A stretch of DNA of 16,825 bases, taken from NCBI GenBank assembly GCA_900551265.1, contig URVL01000036.1, forward strand, positions 1-16,825, read 5' to 3'. Made by a program: the position numbers and the translations under genes. This DNA is from an uncultured Eubacteriales bacterium. GTDB lineage: Bacteria; Bacillota; Clostridia; Oscillospirales; QAMX01. This document shows positions 1-7,515 of the stretch, in pieces. Every line of letters starts with the position of its first letter. The first letter of the stretch is position 1. The notes under the pieces were generated by a model, which saw nothing but the letters and a program-made list of their open reading frames with translations, searched no databases and was not told the origin of the DNA.

Positions 1-1
1 T

Positions 2-505
2 ACACAACCGAATCAGGCCTGGGTAGGTGATATCACCTATATTCCCACCGGCGAGGGCTGGCTGTATTTGGCTGCCGTCAAAGACTTATGCACCAAGAAG
101 GTTGTGGGTTACGCCTTTTCCAGCCGCATCGACATGAAGTTGACCCTATCCGCGCCGGATATGGCTGTACGCCGTGAACGGCCCGGCTCTGGCCTGATTT
201 TCCACAGCGAAAGGAACGTCCAGTATGCTGCGCTGGCCTTTCGGGACAGGCTTGCCGCGCTGGGCATCCGTCAAAGCATGTTCCACAAAGGCGTCCCCTA
301 TGACAACGCCGTGGCCGAGAACTTTTTCAGCTGCTCCAAATGTGAGCTCGTTCATTTGCGTCGGTATGTCTCAAGCCGGGCTGCTCAAACGGATATTTTC
401 GCCTATATCGAGACCGTTTACAATATGCTGCGCCCGCATTCTGCCATTGACTGGCTCTCTCCGTTCGCTTTTGAACTGCGTCTGCGTAATCCAGTTGTTG
501 CTTAA
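2..505 (+). pseudogene. IS3-family transposase (OrfB), C-terminal part, probably inactive
   Basis: This is the C-terminal integrase-type (rve, DDE) domain of an IS3-family transposase, which cuts and joins DNA during transposition. The frame is open from base 2, so the protein enters from the left edge and no start is visible. The fragment reads WVGDITYIPT near its start, GLIFHSERNVQY in the middle and YDNAVAENFF then ELVH later. It ends with the usual HSA...LSP region. The first catalytic Asp (codon 29-31) and the final Glu (codon 317-319) are present. At the second catalytic position the family has HSDRGSQY, but here codon 209-211 gives Glu (HSERNVQY), and neighbouring conserved Gly and Ser are also changed. 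That makes activity doubtful. The family call is firm; the loss of activity is inference. Confidence 0.85.
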
Positions 506-560
506 ACCGAAAGATCTTCCGCATTTCTGTGATCCATTCCATTTTTCTGCGCTTCCTACT

Positions 561-585
561 GTCTATTTTTTTCGGGAAGGGCTCA
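561..585 (+). mobile_element. Probable right terminal inverted repeat of the IS3-family element
   Basis: A T-rich stretch beginning GTCTATTTTTTTCGGG and ending in GGGCTCA lies 56 bp after the transposase stop. IS3-family elements commonly end about here, with a TGTCnA-T-run-GGG pattern and a terminal CA-3', so base 585 is the likely right boundary. The left end is outside the window, so the repeat could not be matched to its partner. Confidence 0.45.
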
Positions 586-717
586 TGCGTCCACTTTTCT
601 AAGCGGATGGTTTGCCAGCACTATATCTTCCGGACACACGATTTCCGCTATCTTCCACCCTTGCTTTTTCTTTTCCAGTATTTCTATATCACCTGGGTTT
701 AATATACCATTATTATG

Positions 718-746
718 AAAAAAGCCCCTGTAATCAGAGGCTTTTT
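718..746 (+). terminator. Terminator-like hairpin
   Basis: AAAAAAGCCCCTG pairs with CAGAGGCTTTTT around a TAAT loop, with a single C/A mismatch, and is flanked by A and T runs. It could stop transcription from the IS side before the M81 gene. It is nearly symmetrical and could act on either strand. Confidence 0.5.
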
Positions 747-856
747 CGACAGTCTGAAGCCCTAGCTAAGCTGATGATCTGTACTCCATTAATAAACAAC
801 AAGTTTTGCAACATCTTGTGCAATGACGGAAATAGTCCTGTTTGTTTCTCTAGCAG

Positions 857-862
857 TATAAT
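857..862 (+). promoter_or_regulatory. Candidate -10 element of the M81 gene
   Basis: A perfect TATAAT lies 68 bp upstream of the ATG at 931. No good -35 stands 16-18 bp before it (best is TAGTCC at 833-838), so the promoter may be weak or need an activator. Confidence 0.45.
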
Positions 863-930
863 AAAAAAGGTACAAGTCTACTGCAACCCATCTGCAAAAA
901 GTCAGCTTTAAACAAAAGGAGATATCAAAC

Positions 931-2382
931 ATGAGGCAGAAGACAATTTTTATGGGCGGCTTTCATCTGGAAAGCAACACCTCTAATCCCGTACCTGTAG
1001 AATATGAAGATTTTGTCATCTCCCGCGGAATAGATATGTTGCCTTGCTTTTCCGAAGCGACAGCGGTTTTTCGAGAAGCCGGTTATTCTGTTCTGCCTTC
1101 ACTTTATGCAGAATCCATCTGTGTCGCGGGAGGAGTTCTTTCCCTGAATGCTTTCCGGCATATCGCGATGGAATTACTCGACTCCGTGCCTCTGGATGGT
1201 AGCATCAACGGCATATGGCTGTATCTGCATGGTTCCATGCAAGTGGAATTCCTGGGGAGCGGAGAAGCGTTTATTGTTTCCGCAATCCGGGAACGGGTAG
1301 GGCCGTCCGTCCCTATCTCCATTGCTCTGGATTTTCACGGCAATATCTCCCTTTCCCTTGTGCGCAACGCAAATCTGATTACGGGTTACCGTACGGCACC
1401 GCATGTAGATATTGGCGCCACGCAGGCAATCGCCGCCGCGCTTTTATGCCGGGCCATTCGAGAAAATGTCCTTCCCTGGGCCTCCCTTGTTAAAATTCCT
1501 ATGTTACAACCTGGCGAAGCTGCAACGACTGATACGCCCCATGTGCGCCGTATCCTTGCAGATATTGACGCAATTCAAAGAATGGACGGAGTGTGGCGAA
1601 CCTCTTATTTTACCGGTATGTCATGGATCGACTGTCCTCATAATGGCTCCACAATTGTTGTGTGCGGCACCGCTAAGGAACGCGCACCCATTGAATCCGC
1701 AATGTGCTCTGCCGCACAAAATATTTGGGAAACGCGGCATGACTTCCAGCTCAGCAGCAACTCTCTGAAAACAGAAGATGCTGTGCGGATGGCATTGGAA
1801 AGTCCTCAGAAGATTGTATTTTTAAGCGATTCCGGCGATAATGTCACTGCGGGAGCCACAGGTGATAACGCCTTCATGCTTAAGTTGCTTTATGAGCGGA
1901 ACGCACAAAACGTATTGGTCGCGGGACTGTGGGATGAAGTGGCTGTAAGTGCTTGTGAGCAGGCCGGGATTGGAGCAGTTATGGATATAACGCTCGGAGC
2001 CAGGCACAACCCTGCCGGCACAGCGGTAACGCTTTGCGGGGCAGAGGTCAGACACTTGCATCTGAATTCTTGCGGGCATGCGGACGGGGCCGTGTTGTCT
2101 GTTTCCGGTATTGACATTATAGTCAACGCAGGGCGTGTCTCGTTTACGTGCGCACAGGATTTCTCCGAATATGGCCTTGAGTACCGTAATTATCACGTCA
2201 TCGTCGTAAAGCTCGGATATCTTTATCCCGGGCTTGCAGCCATTCAGAATGACAGCTACATTGCATTGACGCCCGGTTCCGCCATGCTTACAATCCGCAA
2301 TTTTGATTATCGTAATCAACGCCGGCCTCTTTATCCGTTTGAAGATAATTTTCCCTATGACCCTGCCCGAAATCTATTTTGA
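931..2382 (+). CDS. M81-family metallopeptidase (MlrC/microcystinase C-like, DUF1485)
   Basis: This is a 483-residue, full-length member of the M81 (MlrC) family, zinc enzymes whose founding member degrades linearised microcystin. The real substrates of most members are unknown. The N-terminal signature FHLESNT (residues 11-17) corresponds to the family's HETNT. The LHG motif (100-101), ALDFHGN with Asp134 and His136, and RTAPHVD with His158 are the expected metal and active-site segments. The C-terminal MlrC domain starts around SDSGDNVTAGATGD (299-312). AAGGAG at 916-921 lies 9 bp before the ATG, fixing the start. It is monocistronic: a strong terminator follows and the next gene is on the other strand. 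Members often sit beside ABC importers and sugar or peptide catabolic genes, as here. A role in hydrolysing an amide bond of an imported compound is inference. No export signal is visible, so it should be cytoplasmic. Confidence 0.88.
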   Translation: MRQKTIFMGGFHLESNTSNPVPVEYEDFVISRGIDMLPCFSEATAVFREAGYSVLPSLYAESICVAGGVLSLNAFRHIAMELLDSVPLDGSINGIWLYLHGSMQVEFLGSGEAFIVSAIRERVGPSVPISIALDFHGNISLSLVRNANLITGYRTAPHVDIGATQAIAAALLCRAIRENVLPWASLVKIPMLQPGEAATTDTPHVRRILADIDAIQRMDGVWRTSYFTGMSWIDCPHNGSTIVVCGTAKERAPIESAMCSAAQNIWETRHDFQLSSNSLKTEDAVRMALESPQKIVFLSDSGDNVTAGATGDNAFMLKLLYERNAQNVLVAGLWDEVAVSACEQAGIGAVMDITLGARHNPAGTAVTLCGAEVRHLHLNSCGHADGAVLSVSGIDIIVNAGRVSFTCAQDFSEYGLEYRNYHVIVVKLGYLYPGLAAIQNDSYIALTPGSAMLTIRNFDYRNQRRPLYPFEDNFPYDPARNLF

Positions 2383-2391
2383 CCCTCTGCC

Positions 2392-2436
2392 AAGGCCCGG
2401 CAAAGTATCCGCAAGATGCTTTGCCGGGCCTTTTTT
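2392..2436 (+). terminator. Intrinsic terminator of the M81 gene
   Basis: A perfect 14-bp stem (AAGGCCCGGCAAAG at 2392-2405 with its complement at 2419-2432) with a 13-nt loop is followed by a run of six T (2431-2436). It lies 10 bp after the M81 stop and separates it from the convergent YitT gene. No T-run follows on the minus strand, so it mainly acts on plus-strand transcripts. Confidence 0.92.
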
Positions 2437-2448
2437 CATCCTTCTGTA

Positions 2449-3312
2449 TCAGCTCCAGCTTTCCGGGGACTGAAAACCGTTTCCCAGAATAGCGCTGGCT
2501 TCCAGAATCATTACAAATGCTTGCGTGTCCTCTTGATACACAACATCCCGTAACATATAAGTCTGCGCGTGCGTACAGGCACACAAAATCGTACCGCTCT
2601 GTTCGCCGGAATAACCGCCCCGAGCAGACAATATAGTTGTCCCACGACGGAGATTCATTTGAATCGCATTTGCCACTTGCACTTGACGGCGCGTGACGAT
2701 AACCACTACCTCCCTACTCTGTGCGATTGCCATCATTTTATCCAGCATAATCGACCCTGTGATAGAACTGATGATTCCAAGCAGCACAGCATCGATATTT
2801 CCGAATATAAGTCCTCCCAGCCCAATAATAACGGCATTTAACATCAAATTGATGCTGCCAATCCTCAAACGCGGAGCCAGACGCTTGATCGATATAACGA
2901 GGAAATCCGTTCCCCCCGTAGAAGACCCCCTTTGAAAAATCAGCCCGGATCCAATTCCTACAAAAAGCCCGGTGAAAAAAGCCGCGAGAAATTTGTCTCC
3001 TGTATAAACAGGGAATAGTGGGAACAGCACATCCAGCATAAAAGATGAAATCAAAATCGTCTTCAGCGATTTCAGCAAAAAGAGTTTCCCCACAACACGG
3101 AAACTGAAGAGAATAATCGGAATATTCAGCAAGATGGATGCCATTCCCAAGGGGACATCAAACAGATGATACAGAATTAATGACAGGCCGGTCACTCCGC
3201 CCGGTGCAAAACCCGCCTGGCTCGCAAAAATATACATCCCTGTCCCAAACAATAGATTCCCCACGATATCGTACGCCAAGTCTGTCAAAAATTGCATTCG
3301 GCGATACGTCAT
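2449..3312 (-). CDS. YitT-family membrane protein (DUF161 plus DUF2179)
   Basis: This is an integral membrane protein of the YitT family, common in Firmicutes and of unknown function. The N-terminal ~180 residues are hydrophobic, with about five transmembrane segments. They include the family-typical stretches QAGFAPGGVTGLS and QRGSSTGGTDF (glycine-rich membrane turns). A soluble C-terminal DUF2179 domain follows, starting around SREVVVIVT and containing RGTTILSARGGYSG. I chose the ATG at 3312 (287 residues) rather than 3321, because AGGAG lies only 1 nt before the upstream ATG but about 10 nt before this one. It is the last gene of the minus-strand operon, 92 bp after the TIM-barrel gene, with an inverted repeat in between. 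A transport role for the pathway is possible but only inferred from position. Confidence 0.85.
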   Translation of the reverse strand: MTYRRMQFLTDLAYDIVGNLLFGTGMYIFASQAGFAPGGVTGLSLILYHLFDVPLGMASILLNIPIILFSFRVVGKLFLLKSLKTILISSFMLDVLFPLFPVYTGDKFLAAFFTGLFVGIGSGLIFQRGSSTGGTDFLVISIKRLAPRLRIGSINLMLNAVIIGLGGLIFGNIDAVLLGIISSITGSIMLDKMMAIAQSREVVVIVTRRQVQVANAIQMNLRRGTTILSARGGYSGEQSGTILCACTHAQTYMLRDVVYQEDTQAFVMILEASAILGNGFQSPESWS

Positions 3313-3343
3313 TCTGTGCATTCTCCTTTTTCACTCCTGCAAT

Positions 3344-3378
3344 AATGCCACAGCACGGTATAGTCGCGCTGTGGCATT
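3344..3378 (-). repeat. Perfect 11-bp inverted repeat between the TIM-barrel and YitT genes
   Basis: AATGCCACAGC (3344-3354) and GCTGTGGCATT (3368-3378) form a perfect stem with a 13-nt loop. On the transcribed minus strand it is followed by ATTATTGC, a poor T-run. It is therefore more likely an mRNA-stabilising or partial termination hairpin than a full terminator. Confidence 0.65.
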
Positions 3379-3404
3379 GCATGCATCAATGTAGATGCGA
3401 AAAA

Positions 3405-4292
3405 TCAGAGCATCGCCGAAACCGCATCCAAAAACTGCGGAAACGCGACGTCCGGCTCCTCTACCTCTGGGAACCACAGTTTCTCCCACTCAAAGCTTAC
3501 AAAATCACTGTAATCGTTCTCTTTGAGAATGTTCACTGCCGTTCGGATATCCATCTGCCCGTTGCCCACCAGTGCAGGTGTGAATCCCCAAGGGGTCAAG
3601 TCAGAAGAGTCCTTCATATGAACATGGTGAACCTTATCCCGCACTTCCTCAAAGGTTTCATGCAGGTCCATCCCATAGCGGAAGGGGTGCAGGCAGTCCC
3701 ATAAAATACCCACATTGTCGCTTCCGCTTCCATCGATGAGACGGCGCACGATTTTGCCGCTGCAAAAATCATCATGCGTTTCCATCAGTGGCATCACGCC
3801 GTATTTTTTTCCCATATCTCCTACCTTCCCCAGAGATTCCATGATCCACTTGTCACATTCCTCTCTCGTAAGGCCCGCGATCTTTTCAGGTGGAATGGAC
3901 GCCCGATATTCTTCGATAAACGGCTCTGCCTTTGGCCTGTCTGTAAAATTAAGGGGATACGGTCCGCCAAATACACGTACATAGGGACATTCCAAATCCG
4001 ATGCGATCTGCATAAAATCCTCCGCCAGCTTAAGCTGAGTCTTCAGGTTTTCCGGATCCGGATACGCAAAACGTGCGCTGCTTGAGACGCATGCGACCTG
4101 CAGTCCCGCTTCTTGAAAAAGGCGTCGCGTTGCTCCAATGCCCGGACGCTGGAATTCCTCCAGCACCCGCAAATCCTCAGTACCTTTGTAAATACGGAAT
4201 TCAACACCTGTGTAGCCGCTGCGTTTGGCAAGATCTATCATTTCCTCAAAAGTATAATAGGGACAACCTAATGTGCTGAAACTGAATTTCAT
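3405..4292 (-). CDS. Sugar phosphate isomerase/epimerase-family TIM barrel (COG1082, AP-endonuclease-2 fold)
   Basis: This 295-residue protein has the xylose-isomerase-like TIM barrel used by sugar isomerases, 3-epimerases, dehydratases and related lyases. The fold opens with FSTLGCPYYTFEEM and GYTGVEFR. The expected metal ligands are visible: Glu171 in METHDDF, Asp199 and His202 in WDCLHP, His225 in HHVHMKD and Glu268 in SFEWEK. It should therefore be a metal-dependent enzyme, probably of an imported sugar or its oxidised product. The start is supported by AGGAGG 6 nt upstream of the ATG. It lies 70 bp downstream of the second permease gene and belongs to the same minus-strand operon. The reaction cannot be assigned; epimerisation of a keto-sugar or β-elimination from a 3-keto-glycoside are both compatible with the family and the nearby Gfo/Idh/MocA gene. 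Confidence 0.88.
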   Translation of the reverse strand: MKFSFSTLGCPYYTFEEMIDLAKRSGYTGVEFRIYKGTEDLRVLEEFQRPGIGATRRLFQEAGLQVACVSSSARFAYPDPENLKTQLKLAEDFMQIASDLECPYVRVFGGPYPLNFTDRPKAEPFIEEYRASIPPEKIAGLTREECDKWIMESLGKVGDMGKKYGVMPLMETHDDFCSGKIVRRLIDGSGSDNVGILWDCLHPFRYGMDLHETFEEVRDKVHHVHMKDSSDLTPWGFTPALVGNGQMDIRTAVNILKENDYSDFVSFEWEKLWFPEVEEPDVAFPQFLDAVSAML

Positions 4293-4362
4293 GCGTTACC
4301 TCCTGTTAATGGTTCTGCCGTACCTAATGACCGCAGAACGGTGTGTAAAACCTGCGCCCTGT

Positions 4363-5217
4363 TCACCCTTTCAGGCCCGTTGTGGCGATTCCCTCCACCA
4401 AGTATTTCTGAAAGAAAATAAACAGCAGACATGCCGGCAGAATAGACAGCGTTGCCATGGCAAACATTGCCCCATAATCTGAAGAAGCCGAGGGATCGCT
4501 GAAAAGCTTTAATGCAAGGCTTATGGTATAATTTTCCGGCTTATTGATGAACAAAAACGCCGCCATAAAATCTTCCCAGCGCCAAATAAAAGAAAAAATT
4601 GTCGACGTGACCAGTGCAGGTACGATTAATGGAAGTATGATGCGTCCGAATACACTGAATGGATTGCATCCGTCAATGGCGGCAGCTTCATCCAGATCCT
4701 TTGGGATACCGCGAATAAATTGCATGTCTAAAAAGATGAAAAATGCCTGTCCACAAAAATACGGTACGATAAGGGGAAGGAAAGTTCCTACCCAACCCAA
4801 CTTGGAATACAGCAGAAACTGCGGCACCATGACCACCTGGAATGGCAGCATGAGCGTAATCATCATGCATCCGAACCAGAAGTTCGAACCCGGAAACCGG
4901 ATACGCGCAAACCCAAATGCAATCACTGCAGAAGAAAATACCGCACCCAGCGTAGCGAGTCCCGCCACAATAAACGAGTTTTTAAAAAATGTCCCAAATG
5001 TGATTTTAGAGAATCCCTTCCAGCCGTTAAAATAATTTTCCAATGTCCATTTATCCGGAAGCAGTTTTGACGCCTCGCGCAGAACCAAATCCGTTTCTTT
5101 AAAAGAACTAAAGATCATCCACAGTAGCGGATACAGCATAACTACCGCGAGAAACAGACAAAAAGCATGATACACGATTTTTCCGATGAGCCTTTGCTTC
5201 GCCATACCGATGTGCAT
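4363..5217 (-). CDS. Carbohydrate ABC transporter permease, MalG/UgpE type (CUT1)
   Basis: This is the second inner-membrane subunit of a CUT1 sugar importer, 284 residues, typical family length. About six transmembrane segments are visible. The cytoplasmic EAA loop that docks the ATPase is at residues 177-196 (EAAAIDGCNPFSVF, then ILP), with the conserved Gly183. The C-terminus ends in the family-typical YLVEGIATTGLKG. GGGAGGT, inside the last codons of the upstream permease, stands 9 nt before the ATG at 5217. The two genes are 6 bp apart, so their translation is probably coupled. The pair would form the membrane channel for the substrate delivered by the lipoprotein at 7516-8883. No ATPase gene is in the operon. 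The call is firm; the substrate is unknown. Confidence 0.95.
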   Translation of the reverse strand: MHIGMAKQRLIGKIVYHAFCLFLAVVMLYPLLWMIFSSFKETDLVLREASKLLPDKWTLENYFNGWKGFSKITFGTFFKNSFIVAGLATLGAVFSSAVIAFGFARIRFPGSNFWFGCMMITLMLPFQVVMVPQFLLYSKLGWVGTFLPLIVPYFCGQAFFIFLDMQFIRGIPKDLDEAAAIDGCNPFSVFGRIILPLIVPALVTSTIFSFIWRWEDFMAAFLFINKPENYTISLALKLFSDPSASSDYGAMFAMATLSILPACLLFIFFQKYLVEGIATTGLKG

Positions 5218-5223
5218 CCGAAA

Positions 5224-6138
5224 TCAACCTCCCTTTCTGGCGTCTGTCTCATAAAATACCCATTTATCCTGCGATTTGAAAAGCAGTGCTGTAAACACCA
5301 CAATGATGAGCAGCAATACCCAAGCCTGCGCACAGCCATACCCCATCTTATAAAACTTAAAGGATGTACGATAAATATACACAGCAGAAAAAAGCGTTGT
5401 ATTCATGGGTTCCCCGCGAGTAATCAGCAGGCTCTGTGTAAAGCAGGTCAGCCCCATAATCGTCTGCATGATTAAGTTGAAAAAAATGGTTGGCGTCAAC
5501 ATGGGGAGTGTGATACGGAAGAAGCGGCGTACAGCGGTAGCACCGTCTATACTGGCAGATTCATATAACGATATCGGTATTTGCTTAAGCCCTGATAAAA
5601 AATTCAGCATTGACGATCCAAACTGCCATACAGACAAAATAATTAAGGTCCAGATCGCCGTGTCCGTGCTTCCAATCCAGGACTTGTCCAGATTGGTTCC
5701 GAATATTGCATTGATCAACGAGTTGAGTAAGCCGTCACCCGAAAACATCTGACGCCAGACGATAGCGATCGCCACGCTGCCGCCTACAATAGAAGGCAGA
5801 TAATATGCTGCGCGGTAAAATGCTGTAAGCCGATTTGTTTTATACAGCAGCATTGCGATCATCAACGAAAATGCCAATTTCAGCGGTACTGAAAACACTA
5901 CATACATCAGAGTTGCCTTCAGTGAAATCCAGAACTGCTCATCCTCAAACAAGGCAAGATAATTTTTTATTCCTGCAAATTTTGCCGGGGAGAGCACATC
6001 ATAATCACAGAAAGAATAGTAAAGCGACGCGAGAATGGGGATGACCGTGAAGCAGATAAAACCAATACAAAAAACCCCAATAAATGCATATCCGGTGAGC
6101 GTATTTTGCCACCATTTGCGGGACAGGCGCTTTTTCAT
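5224..6138 (-). CDS. Carbohydrate ABC transporter permease, MalF/UgpA type (CUT1)
   Basis: This is the first membrane subunit of the sugar importer, 304 residues from the ATG at 6138. It begins with a basic stretch (MKKRLSRKWW) and a first membrane helix, and has six or so helices in all. The EAA loop is at residues 193-212 (ESASIDGATAVRRFF, then TLP), with Glu193 and Gly199 in place. An in-frame GTG at 6147 is an alternative start. An AAGGAG lies 12 nt before the ATG and only 3 nt before the GTG, so I prefer the ATG. It follows the oxidoreductase gene by 72 bp and overlaps the control region of the next permease, whose ribosome binding site is in its last codons. Confidence 0.94.
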   Translation of the reverse strand: MKKRLSRKWWQNTLTGYAFIGVFCIGFICFTVIPILASLYYSFCDYDVLSPAKFAGIKNYLALFEDEQFWISLKATLMYVVFSVPLKLAFSLMIAMLLYKTNRLTAFYRAAYYLPSIVGGSVAIAIVWRQMFSGDGLLNSLINAIFGTNLDKSWIGSTDTAIWTLIILSVWQFGSSMLNFLSGLKQIPISLYESASIDGATAVRRFFRITLPMLTPTIFFNLIMQTIMGLTCFTQSLLITRGEPMNTTLFSAVYIYRTSFKFYKMGYGCAQAWVLLLIIVVFTALLFKSQDKWVFYETDARKGG

Positions 6139-6210
6139 AACCTCCACGCGCTCCTTTCATTTTCAAGAGTGATCGTTACGCGGGCACCTCATTCCAGCCC
6201 CGCTTCAGTT

Positions 6211-7392
6211 TTATTTAGAGGTCGCTATGTCCATTTCAATTGTACGAGAAGATTTTTTTATCGTAGACTTTTTCTTTTGTTCGTCCAATCTGGCCATATA
6301 GACTTCTTCATCCACAGGCACGTTTACCCAGCCGTCCGTCCAGGACGAAAGATAGATGGCGTTGAAAATTTGCACCGCTTTAAGCCCCTCCGGACCCGGA
6401 GCAATCAATTCCTCTCCGTAAAGGATTGCGTTGACAAAATTCTGCGTGATTTTTTTGTGCCCGTCAAAATAAGGGAACATATGGTCGGGAACAAACTCTG
6501 TAATCCTGGCTTTCGGCTCTCCAAAGCCTCCTGCATATGTAGCATTAAATTCCCGCTCTGATTGTTCAAATTCCCAATAAGTAAATTTAAACTCGTTATT
6601 GCCGGTTTCTTCAATTACGACTTTCCCCCGGTCTGCAGTGATTTCTAATCGGTTGCTTCCCTGTGGTTCCCCTGTAGTAGAAATGAACTGGGCCGTCATT
6701 CCATTGCCGTATTCGGCATACACCGTAACCGAATCTTCTACTTCAATGGTATGATATCGCCCAAATTGGCAAAAACTGCGGATACGATTGGGAACACCGC
6801 ATATCCATTGCCACATGTCAAGGTTGTGCGGGCACTGATTAATCATAATACCGCCGCCCTCTCCATCCCAGGTGGCACGCCAATCGCTGGAATCATAGTA
6901 ACTCTGAGACCTATACCAGTTCGTCACAATCCATGTCATACGCCGCAGTTCTCCCAATTCCCCACTTTTCACCAATTCATGGAGCCTGAGGAAATAAGGA
7001 TTTGTTCGCTGGTTATACATCATGCTAAATACCTTCCCGGATTTTTCCGCTACGGCATTCATCTCCTCCACCTGTCTGGCATACACACCAGCCGGCTTCT
7101 CACAAATCACATGAAGATCGTGCTGGAAAGCACAAATTGCATATTCCGCATGCTGATAATGTGGAACGGCGATTAAAACAGCGTCCACTAAGCCGCTTGC
7201 GATCAATTCTTCCGCTTTATCAAACCGGGCCACCGCTTCACCGAATTTCTCTTTTGCCCATTCCAAGCGATTCGGTTTAATATCACAAACAGCCGCTAAA
7301 ACAGCGTTTTTTACCTCGCCTTCAAAAAGATATTCCGCATGGCGAGAGCCCATGACGCCAATACCAATAATGCCCATTCTAACCTGTTTCAT
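6211..7392 (-). CDS. Gfo/Idh/MocA-family NAD(P)-dependent oxidoreductase
   Basis: This 393-residue protein belongs to the Gfo/Idh/MocA family, which oxidises or reduces hydroxyl groups of sugars, inositols and glycosides. The N-terminal Rossmann fold has the dinucleotide motif GIIGIGVMGSRH (Gly10, Gly12, Gly15). The catalytic EKP motif is at residues 98-100. In the second domain, GGGIMINQCPHNLD gives His189 as the likely catalytic base, with Asn185 in the position that is Asp in many members. The true start is the ATG at 7392: GGAGG stands 10 nt before it, and the longer open frame reaching upstream has no such site. It lies between the lipoprotein and permease genes in one operon, as in myo-inositol, levoglucosan and glycoside catabolic loci. 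It is probably the enzyme that oxidises the imported compound; the substrate is unknown. The lysine-rich C-terminal tail (EQKKKSTIKKSS) looks unstructured. Confidence 0.93.
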   Translation of the reverse strand: MKQVRMGIIGIGVMGSRHAEYLFEGEVKNAVLAAVCDIKPNRLEWAKEKFGEAVARFDKAEELIASGLVDAVLIAVPHYQHAEYAICAFQHDLHVICEKPAGVYARQVEEMNAVAEKSGKVFSMMYNQRTNPYFLRLHELVKSGELGELRRMTWIVTNWYRSQSYYDSSDWRATWDGEGGGIMINQCPHNLDMWQWICGVPNRIRSFCQFGRYHTIEVEDSVTVYAEYGNGMTAQFISTTGEPQGSNRLEITADRGKVVIEETGNNEFKFTYWEFEQSEREFNATYAGGFGEPKARITEFVPDHMFPYFDGHKKITQNFVNAILYGEELIAPGPEGLKAVQIFNAIYLSSWTDGWVNVPVDEEVYMARLDEQKKKSTIKKSSRTIEMDIATSK

Positions 7393-7432
7393 CCGTAGAA
7401 GACCTCCAAATTTATAATTACTGTAAAGATAA

Positions 7433-7473
7433 AGAGACAGTCTGGACTCTTTAGGTATCGCCAAACTGTCTCT
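7433..7473 (-). terminator. Intercistronic hairpin after the lipoprotein gene (partial terminator)
   Basis: AGAGACAGT (7433-7441) pairs perfectly with ACTGTCTCT (7465-7473), and the stem continues with a TGG/CCA extension past one mismatch. On the transcribed strand it is followed by a loose T-rich stretch (TTATCTTTAC). It sits between the binding-protein and oxidoreductase genes, where such elements usually keep lipoprotein mRNA more abundant than the downstream message. Confidence 0.65.
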
Positions 7474-7515
7474 CTACTTATAGAGCTACCGGTTTCTTAC
7501 GTTGCCGAATCCGAG

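Larger units (their letters stand above)
586..930. other. Gap between the IS3 remnant and the M81 gene, no gene recognised
   Basis: No convincing protein gene was found in these 345 bases. They hold a hairpin at 718-746 and, near the right end, a -10 element and ribosome binding site for the next gene. On the minus strand, about 44 codons ending at the IS boundary stay open (for example CPEDIVLANHPLRKVDA), with the TGA stop supplied by the IS end. This may be the tail of a gene broken by the insertion, but it has no start and no recognised family. Confidence 0.5.

Noticed and set aside
803..825. TTTTGCAACATCTT upstream of the M81 gene as a third activator box
   Set aside because: Only the GCAAC-TCTT part resembles the box, the TTTTTG block is missing, and the distance to the -10 does not match the 7-bp/17-bp arrangement of the other two promoters.
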